DNA from: RBG-16-66-20 sp049651845
GTDB lineage: Bacteria > Pseudomonadota > Gammaproteobacteria > Burkholderiales > SG8-39
Length of the DNA stretch: 5,375 nt
Direction of reading: 5' to 3'
Assembly (NCBI GenBank): GCA_049651845.1
Contig: JBASCW010000027.1
Location: 1 to 5,375 of the forward strand
Shown here: positions 1 to 5,375 of the stretch, piece after piece
Numbering within the stretch: the first letter of the stretch is position 1
Layout of the letters: the number at the start of each line of letters is the position of its first letter
Program-made: the position numbers and the translations under genes
Notes under the pieces: generated by a model
Databases searched by the model: none
Seen by the model: the letters and a program-made list of their open reading frames with translations, nothing else
What the model was told of the DNA's origin: nothing

Positions 1-344
1 CGCCAGGCCGGCGGCGCGAGCCGCGCCTGCGCCCAGCCGGCAGCCGCGGGAAAGAGCGCGAGGAAGGCGCAGAGGGCGAGCGTCGCGAACGCCGCGAGCG
101 GCGCCGGCATGCCGCCGAAGCGCGACAGGCTCACGTAGACCCAGGACACGCCGGCGAGGAACAGACCGAGGCCGAACCAGAAACCGATCCTGAACGCCGC
201 GCGCGGCGAGTCCGCGCCGACCCAGAGATGCAGGAGCACCGCCAGCGCGGCGAGCAGCACGGGAAACAGGTCGAGCGGCGAGAACCCCGCGACCGCCGCC
301 GCGCCCGCTGCGAAGGCGACCGCGTGCGCGCGCAGCGGCCTCAC
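1..344 (-). CDS. lnt: Apolipoprotein N-acyltransferase, N-terminal part (cut by window edge)
   Basis: Lnt is an inner-membrane enzyme that transfers an acyl chain from phospholipid to the N-terminal cysteine of diacylated lipoproteins, the last step of lipoprotein maturation. Only the first 114 codons are present. The translation begins MRPLRAHAVAFAAGAA and is strongly hydrophobic, with at least three membrane segments (about residues 7-22, 25-41 and 52-72) and another after about 80. Family-typical N-terminal features are visible: GFSP at about 20-23, GFWFGLGLFLAGVSWVYVSL at about 53-72, and FGGMP just after it. The carbon-nitrogen hydrolase catalytic domain lies outside the window. The start is a GTG that overlaps the TGA stop of corC by 4 bases (GTGA), the classic sign of translational coupling. 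Only a weak purine-rich stretch (GAGAAG) precedes it. Its place after corC matches the conserved ybeZ-ybeY-corC-lnt order, which supports the call. Confidence 0.92.
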   Translation of the reverse strand, partial: MRPLRAHAVAFAAGAAAVAGFSPLDLFPVLLAALAVLLHLWVGADSPRAAFRIGFWFGLGLFLAGVSWVYVSLSRFGGMPAPLAAFATLALCAFLALFPAAAGWAQARLAPPAW

Positions 345-1165
345 GTCTTCGGCTTCTCTACGATCAGCGTGTAGACGCGCCGGCTGTCGGCCCGCAGTAC
401 CTGGAACCGGAGGCCGGCGATGGCGAGCGATTCGCCGCGCCGCGGCAGGCGCCCGAGGTGCGCGATCACCAGGCCGCCGACCGTGTCGTGCTCCTGGTCG
501 GAGAACTCGGTGCCGAACGAGGCGTTGAAATCGGCGATCTGCGTGAGCGCCTTGACGCGGAAACGGCCGCCGGGCTCGGGCAGGATGTTGTCGCTCGCCT
601 CGTCGAAATCGTACTCGTCCTCGATGTCGCCGACGATCTGCTCGAGCACGTCCTCGATGGTCACCAGGCCCGCGACGCCGCCGTACTCGTCCACCACGAT
701 CGCCATGTGGTTGCGGCTGGCGCGGAACTCGCGCAGCAGCACGTTCAGGCGCTTGGATTCGGGCACGAAGATCGCCGGGCGCAGCATCTCGCGCACGTTG
801 AACGGCTCTTCGCCCGCGTAGTGGCGCAGCAGGTCCTTGGCGAGCAGCACGCCGATCACGTCGTCGCGGTTCTGGTCGATCACCGGGAAGCGTGAGTGCG
901 CCGTGCCGATCACCTGTGGGATGAACTTTTCGACCGGCTCGTGGATGTCGATCACGTCCATCTGCGCGCGCGGGATCATGATGTCGCGCACCTGCATCTC
1001 GGAGACCGTGAGCGCGCCCTCGATGATCGACAGCGCGTCGGCGTCGAGCAGGTTGCGCTGGTAGGCCGAGCGCAGCAGGCGCACGAGCGCCGGCCGGTCC
1101 GCGGGTTCGCGCAGCAGCAGCGCGGTGAGGCGCTCGAGCAGACTGGGGCCGGCGGGGCTGGTCAT
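341..1165 (-). CDS. corC: CorC/YbeX family protein with CBS-domain pair (HlyC/CorC)
   Basis: This 274-residue cytosolic protein belongs to the HlyC/CorC family (E. coli YbeX/CorC, about 292 residues). CorC was first linked to magnesium and cobalt efflux through CorA. Later work ties YbeX to ribosome metabolism and Mg homeostasis, so the precise role is unsettled. Visible features are the conserved DIMIPRAQM segment at 61-69; a tandem CBS pair covering about 62-185 with AHSRFPVI at 89-96 and the signature VVDEYGGVAGLVTIEDVLEQ at 157-176; the acidic GDIEDEYDFDE at 179-189; and a C-terminal transporter-associated (CorC_HlyC) domain at about 198-272 with HDTVGGLV at 226-233 and ADSRR at 259-263. 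There is no membrane segment, so this is the short soluble form and not a CNNM/DUF21 fusion. The ATG at 1165 puts the N-terminus where the family expects it, though the ribosome site is weak. The gap to ybeY is 31 bp, and the stop overlaps the lnt start. Confidence 0.95.
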   Translation of the reverse strand: MTSPAGPSLLERLTALLLREPADRPALVRLLRSAYQRNLLDADALSIIEGALTVSEMQVRDIMIPRAQMDVIDIHEPVEKFIPQVIGTAHSRFPVIDQNRDDVIGVLLAKDLLRHYAGEEPFNVREMLRPAIFVPESKRLNVLLREFRASRNHMAIVVDEYGGVAGLVTIEDVLEQIVGDIEDEYDFDEASDNILPEPGGRFRVKALTQIADFNASFGTEFSDQEHDTVGGLVIAHLGRLPRRGESLAIAGLRFQVLRADSRRVYTLIVEKPKT

Positions 1166-1196
1166 CGCGGGGGAGCCCCTATTCTACCGCCGCGGG

Positions 1197-1643
1197 TTAC
1201 GCGTACGGGTCGGCGAAGCCCAGGCGCCGCAGGATGCGGACCTCGGCGCGCTCCATGCGCGCCGCGGCGCGCTTGCGCACGTGGTCGTGACCGCGCAGGT
1301 GCAGCACGCCGTGCACCACGAGGTGCGCGTAGTGCGCGCGCAGCGACTTGCCCTGCGCGCGCGCTTCCCTGGCGATCACCGGATGGCACAGCACGATATC
1401 GCCGCTGCCTCTCCGATAGGGAAACGACAGCACGTTCGTCGCGTAGTTTCTCGCTCTGTATTTCCCGTTCAGTCTTTTCCCCTCGGGAGTTCCGACGACG
1501 CGCAGGGCGATTTCGGCGCGCGCCGGCATGGCGGCGCGCGCGAAGCGCCTGAGCAGCGCCGCGGCAGGCGCGCCTGCCACCATGCGTTGCACGGCAACGT
1601 TACTTCGCGGGCGGCGCTTCGCCGGCTTCTCTTTCGTAGGCAT
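1197..1643 (-). CDS. ybeY: Endoribonuclease/rRNA maturation factor YbeY
   Basis: YbeY is a zinc-dependent single-strand endoribonuclease family protein needed for 16S rRNA 3' end maturation and late 30S quality control. The 148-residue reading (E. coli YbeY is 155) contains the metal site HGVLHLRGHDH, with His111, His115 and His121 as ligands. It also has the family segments YRARNYATNVLSFPY (62-76) and GDIVLCHPVIAREARAQGK (81-99), and ends with LGFADPYA like its relatives. I place the start at the ATG at 1643, inside the phoH 3' end (44-base overlap), because the first beta strand (about SNVAVQRM, 14-21) is still before any later ATG. No good ribosome site precedes it. A GTG at 1592 is the alternative but would remove half that strand, and the frame stays open further upstream to 1763. 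The N-terminal tail is very basic. Codons 57-78 contain four AGA arginines, unlike most of the cluster. Confidence 0.9.
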   Translation of the reverse strand: MPTKEKPAKRRPRSNVAVQRMVAGAPAAALLRRFARAAMPARAEIALRVVGTPEGKRLNGKYRARNYATNVLSFPYRRGSGDIVLCHPVIAREARAQGKSLRAHYAHLVVHGVLHLRGHDHVRKRAAARMERAEVRILRRLGFADPYA

Positions 1644-2566
1644 CGATGATGCGCGCGACCAGAGGATGGCGCACCACGTCCGCGGCGGTGAAGTCGGTGA
1701 AGGCGATGCCGCGCACGGCCGCGAGGATGCGGCGCGCCTCCACGAGGCCGCTCTTCTGGCCACGCTGCAGGTCGATCTGCGTGACGTCGCCGGTGACCAC
1801 AGCCTTGGCGCCGAAGCCGATGCGCGTGAGGAACATCTTCATCTGCTCGGGCGTGGTGTTCTGCGCCTCATCCAGGATGATGAAGGCGTGATTGAGCGTG
1901 CGCCCGCGCATGTAGGCCAGCGGCGCCAGCTCGATCATGCCGCGCTCGAGCAGCTTGCCGGTCTTCTCGAAGCCCATCAGGTCGTAGAGCGCGTCGTAGA
2001 GCGGCCGCAGGTACGGATCCACCTTCTGCGCGAGGTCGCCCGGCAGAAAGCCCAGGCGCTCGCCGGCTTCGACCGCCGGGCGCACCAGCACGATGCGCTT
2101 GACCTTGTCGCGCTCGAGCGCGTCCACCGCGCAGGCCACCGCGAGATAGGTCTTGCCGGTGCCCGCGGGCCCCACGCCGAGCGTGATGTCGTGCGCGAGG
2201 ATGTTCTCGATGTACTGCACCTGGTGCGGCGTGCGGCCCTGCAGCTCGGCGCGGCGCGTGAGCAGCTGCGGCCCGGGCTCGCCCTTGGCGCGGAAGCTCT
2301 TCTGCTGCAGCTCGGCCAGCCCCAGCTGGATGTCGTCGATGGTCAGCTCGTCGGCGGCGCGCTCGTATAACATCGTCAGCGCGCGCCCGGCGCGCTCGGC
2401 CTGCTCGGGCGCGCCGCGCACCAGGAAGCGCGCGCCGCGGCGCGCGATCTCGACGTCGAGCGCCGACTCGATCTGCCGCAGGTTGGCATCCAGCGCGCCG
2501 CACAGCCGCGCCAGGCGCCGGTTGTCGAGCGGGTCGAGCCGGATCTGCACCGGCGTGGTGGCCGGC

Positions 2567-2577
<11 letters not shown>
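1600..2577 (-). CDS. ybeZ: PhoH-like ATPase of the YbeZ type
   Basis: This 325-residue cytosolic P-loop NTPase belongs to the PhoH family (E. coli YbeZ/PhoL). The biochemical role is not firmly settled. The family is thought to bind or unwind RNA, and YbeZ is a partner of YbeY. An N-terminal domain (about 10-95) carries LDPLDNRRLARLCG (14-27) and LTMLYERAADELTIDDIQLG (68-87). The PhoH ATPase domain follows: Walker A GPAGTGKT at 136-143 and Walker B AFIILDEAQNTTPEQMKMFL at 231-250 (Asp236, Glu237), then VVTGDVTQIDL at 260-270 and RHPLVARIIDAYE at 303-315. Length and domain order are normal, and no PIN domain is fused. The ATG at 2577 overlaps the end of miaB by 11 bases, and the 3' end overlaps ybeY by 44 bases under my start choice, so miaB, ybeZ and ybeY are probably translated in a coupled way. 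No strong ribosome site is visible. Confidence 0.95.
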
Positions 2578-3895
<1,318 letters not shown>

Positions 3896-3899
3896 GCGG

Positions 3900-4214
3900 C
3901 TACCTGGTGAGGTCGGGCTGCGCGGCTTCCTGCGGCGTGAGGATCCAGGCGCGGTAGAGCTTGCGGTCGGCGCCGATCTGGTACTTGACCAGGGCGCCGC
4001 GCGGCATCGCCGTCGGCAGCACGACCATGTTGTTGGCGTCGCGGATCTGCGCGCCGGCGGCCAGCTCCACGCGCGCGCCGTTGAGCTCCATGGTCATGCC
4101 CTGCACGTGGCTGAGCGTGCCGCGCTTGGCATCGGGCGGCAGCGAGCGCAACTGCGCCAGCGCCGTCGCCGCGGCGGCCGCCATTGCGAGGACCAGTAGG
4201 AGGCTGCGAATCAC
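3900..4214 (-). CDS. Small exported protein of unknown function
   Basis: I do not know a function for this 104-residue protein. It starts with a clear Sec signal peptide: Arg3, a hydrophobic core at about 5-17, and the AxA-type site A18-L19-A20, so cleavage should leave a mature protein of about 84 residues starting QLRSLP in the periplasm. There is no lipobox cysteine and no second membrane segment. The mature part looks like a compact beta-rich domain, with GTLSHVQGMTMELNGARVEL (32-51), GAQIRDANN (54-62), ALVKYQIG (74-81) and AWILTPQEA (89-97). From memory, similar short proteins with a QLR...RG start and a WILTP end occur as hypothetical proteins in Burkholderiales. I could not check this. 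The start is a GTG at 4214; the next ATG (codon 11) would destroy the signal peptide. The gene lies 24 bp after the tRNA and 4 bp before miaB, so it is very likely co-transcribed with miaB. Confidence 0.8.
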   Translation of the reverse strand: MIRSLLLVLAMAAAAATALAQLRSLPPDAKRGTLSHVQGMTMELNGARVELAAGAQIRDANNMVVLPTAMPRGALVKYQIGADRKLYRAWILTPQEAAQPDLTR

Positions 4215-4238
4215 CCGGCGAGTCTACCGAAAAGGAGG

Positions 4239-4315
4239 TGGTGGCGAATCCCAGATTCGAACTGGGGACAAACGGATTATGATTCCGCTGCTCTAACCAG
4301 CTGAGCTAATTCGCC
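4239..4315 (-). tRNA. tRNA with anticodon CAU, probably elongator tRNA-Met
   Basis: Read on the minus strand, a full 77-nt cloverleaf folds. The 7-bp acceptor stem is GGCGAAU paired with AUUCGCC, followed by discriminator A and an encoded CCA (4239-4241). The D arm contains AGCUCAGCUGGUUAGAGC. The anticodon stem is GCGGA with UCCGU (closing G-U), and the 7-base loop AUCAUAA has anticodon CAU at 4279-4281. The T arm is CCCAG-UUCGAAU-CUGGG. It is not initiator tRNA-fMet: position 1 pairs normally with 72, and the anticodon stem lacks the three consecutive G-C pairs. A CAU anticodon can also belong to tRNA-Ile2, where C34 becomes lysidine. The GGAAUCAUAAUCC anticodon arm resembles proteobacterial elongator Met tRNAs, so I favour Met. 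Confidence 0.95.
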
Positions 4316-4331
4316 CCGGTGATGAGAGCGA

Positions 4332-4360
4332 ATTTTCGCCCGAAAGGGGCTTGAAGTCAA
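4332..4360 (-). promoter_or_regulatory. Sigma70-type promoter for the tRNA and probably the miaB operon
   Basis: On the minus strand a -35 element TTGACT (4355-4360; 5 of 6 matches to TTGACA) is followed after exactly 17 bp by GAAAAT (4332-4337; 4 of 6 matches to TATAAT). Transcription would start about 7 bases on, leaving a leader of roughly 9 nt before the tRNA 5' end at 4315, which is normal for a tRNA gene. A short 4-bp hairpin (GCCC...GGGC, 4338-4350) lies in the spacer and is probably incidental. This is the only convincing promoter I see for the minus-strand block. Confidence 0.65.
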
Positions 4361-4378
4361 AGAGTTGAGAGATTGGCG

Positions 4379-5375
4379 GTGAATTCGGAAACGCAGTTTG
4401 ACGTGGCGATCGCGGGCGGCGGCATGATCGGCGCGGCGCTCGCGCGCGCGCTCGCGGCCGACATGGCGGGCGCGCGCATTGCGCTGGTGTCGCGCGAGCC
4501 CGCGCCCGCGCCGTTGCCCGGGAGCGGCTTCGATGCGCGCGTCTATGCGCTCAGCCCGGGCAACGCCGCGTTCCTCGCGCGCCTGGGCGCCTGGCGCGCG
4601 ATCGCCGAGCGGCATCGCACGCCGGTGCACCGCATGCTCGTGCACGGCGACGACGGCGCCTCGCGCATCGAATTCGACGCCTACCGCAGCGGCGCGAGCG
4701 AGCTCGCCTGGATCGTCGAGGACCGCCGCGTGCAGGAAGCGCTGTGGCGCGCGCTCGACGGCCAGCCGGGACTGTCGCTCTATTGTGCCGCGCCGGTGCG
4801 CGACCTGCAGATGGGTGAGCGGCGCGCCGCGCTGCTGCTCGAGGACGGCCGCAGGATCGGCGCGCAGCTCCTGGTGGGCGCCGACGGCGCCCACTCGCTG
4901 GTGCGCGAGCGCGCCGGCATCGCGAGCGCCGCGCGGGCCTACGGCCAGACCGCGGTGGTGGCGAACTTCGCCTGCGAGCGGCCGCACCGCAACACCGCCT
5001 TGCAATGGTTCCAGGGACGCGCCAGGGAAGGCGCGATCCTCGCGCTGCTGCCGCTGCCCGGCGATCATGTGTCGATCGTCTGGTCGACGGCGACCGCGCA
5101 CGCCGAGCAGCTGCTCGCTCTCGATTCGGACGCGCTTGCGCGCGAAGTTGCCGCGGCCTCCGGGCATGCGCTGGGCGCATTGCGGCAGGTGACGCCGCCG
5201 CGCGGATTTCCCCTGCAGCGGCTCGCGGCCGCGCGCCTGGTCGCGCCGCGTGTCGCGCTTGCGGGCGACAGCGCGCACGTGGTGCATCCGCTCGCCGGGC
5301 AGGGCGCCAATCTCGGGCTGCAGGACGCGCAGGCGCTCGCGGCGGTGCTCGGCGCGCGCGAGCCCGGGCCCGACG
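4379..5375 (+). CDS. UbiH/UbiF/Coq6-family FAD-dependent hydroxylase (3' end beyond the window)
   Basis: This open frame gives 332 residues without a stop before the window edge; full-length relatives are about 380-400. It is a class A flavin monooxygenase of the ubiquinone-hydroxylase family, which adds hydroxyl groups to the ubiquinone ring at the inner membrane face. The three FAD/NAD(P)H marks are visible in order: the Rossmann loop AIAGGGMIGAALA (10-22), with RVYALSPGN at 54-62; the DG motif LLVGADGAHSLVRERAG (164-180); and the GD motif LAGDSAHVVHPLAGQGANLG (294-313), which is diagnostic for the Ubi branch. The start is a GTG at 4379 (MNSETQFDVAIAGGG) with a weak GAGAG ribosome site; the next ATG falls inside the FAD-binding loop. 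It is divergent from the tRNA-miaB unit. Regiospecificity (UbiH, UbiI, UbiF, UbiL or UbiM type) cannot be decided here, so I give no symbol. No clear promoter is visible in the 63-bp gap. Confidence 0.92.
   Translation, partial: MNSETQFDVAIAGGGMIGAALARALAADMAGARIALVSREPAPAPLPGSGFDARVYALSPGNAAFLARLGAWRAIAERHRTPVHRMLVHGDDGASRIEFDAYRSGASELAWIVEDRRVQEALWRALDGQPGLSLYCAAPVRDLQMGERRAALLLEDGRRIGAQLLVGADGAHSLVRERAGIASAARAYGQTAVVANFACERPHRNTALQWFQGRAREGAILALLPLPGDHVSIVWSTATAHAEQLLALDSDALAREVAAASGHALGALRQVTPPRGFPLQRLAAARLVAPRVALAGDSAHVVHPLAGQGANLGLQDAQALAAVLGAREPGPD

Noticed and set aside
1514..1525. A 12-bp perfect palindrome CGGCGCGCGCCG
   Set aside because: It lies within the ybeY coding sequence in DNA full of GCGC runs, has no T-run and is not between genes, so it is best explained by base composition.
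1644..1763. Upstream extension of the YbeY frame to an ATG at 1763 (188 residues)
   Set aside because: The extra 40 residues are read entirely inside ybeZ, are Arg/Ser/Ala-rich and match nothing in the YbeY family. Starting at 1643 gives the normal family length.
4230..4240. A perfect-looking ribosome site (AAAAGGAGGTG) on the plus strand
   Set aside because: It is the complement of the sequence just 3' of the tRNA CCA end. No plausible start and protein follow it, since the frame there runs through the tRNA gene.
4338..4350. A small hairpin GCCC-GAAAG-GGGC between the tRNA and the hydroxylase gene
   Set aside because: The stem is only 4 bp with no T-run, and it falls in the -35/-10 spacer of the tRNA promoter, so it is not a terminator. 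It is too weak to call an operator.
4479..5192. A 237-codon plus-strand frame inside the hydroxylase gene
   Set aside because: It is an out-of-frame shadow of the hydroxylase with an Arg/Ser/Ala-rich product. The correct frame starts at 4379 and stays open to the edge.
4277..5287. A 336-codon open frame on the minus strand opposite the FAD hydroxylase, also running into the tRNA
   Set aside because: Its translation is Arg/Ala/His-rich with no domain, it overlaps the tRNA, and the opposite strand carries an unmistakable FAD hydroxylase with three motifs.

Overview
The window is GC-rich, densely packed chromosomal DNA from a proteobacterium, most probably a betaproteobacterium. That assignment rests on the gene order, the strong G/C bias at third codon positions, and protein sequences that read like Burkholderiales-type homologues. 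Nothing points to a plasmid, phage, transposon or CRISPR array.

Minus strand, positions 1-4315. Read in its own direction, this block begins with a tRNA with anticodon CAU (4239-4315), driven by a recognisable sigma70-type promoter (4332-4360). It is followed by a small exported protein of unknown function (3900-4214), miaB (2567-3895), a PhoH-like ATPase of the YbeZ type (1600-2577), ybeY (1197-1643), corC/ybeX (341-1165) and the first 114 codons of lnt (1-344, cut by the window edge). The gaps are tiny or negative: 24 bp, 4 bp, -11 bp, -44 bp, 31 bp and -4 bp. I see no terminator between any of the genes, so they look like one transcription unit. miaB-ybeZ-ybeY-corC-lnt is the well-known conserved order, also found in E. 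coli. The products serve tRNA modification (MiaB), ribosome and rRNA maturation (YbeY, with YbeZ as its usual partner), a CBS/CorC-domain protein genetically linked to both, and lipoprotein N-acylation (Lnt).

Plus strand, positions 4379-5375. A gene for a UbiH/UbiF/Coq6-family FAD-dependent aromatic hydroxylase starts at a GTG and runs off the right edge. It is divergent from the tRNA, with 63 bp between them. This is probably a ubiquinone-biosynthesis hydroxylase, but which ring position it hydroxylates cannot be read from this fragment.

The window is mostly a conserved housekeeping locus, and I did not find a novel system. The points most worth a second look are the apparent tRNA-led transcription of the miaB operon, the uncharacterised exported protein wedged between the tRNA and miaB, the position of the YbeY start with its long overlap, a run of AGA codons in ybeY, and the hydroxylase's neighbourhood.
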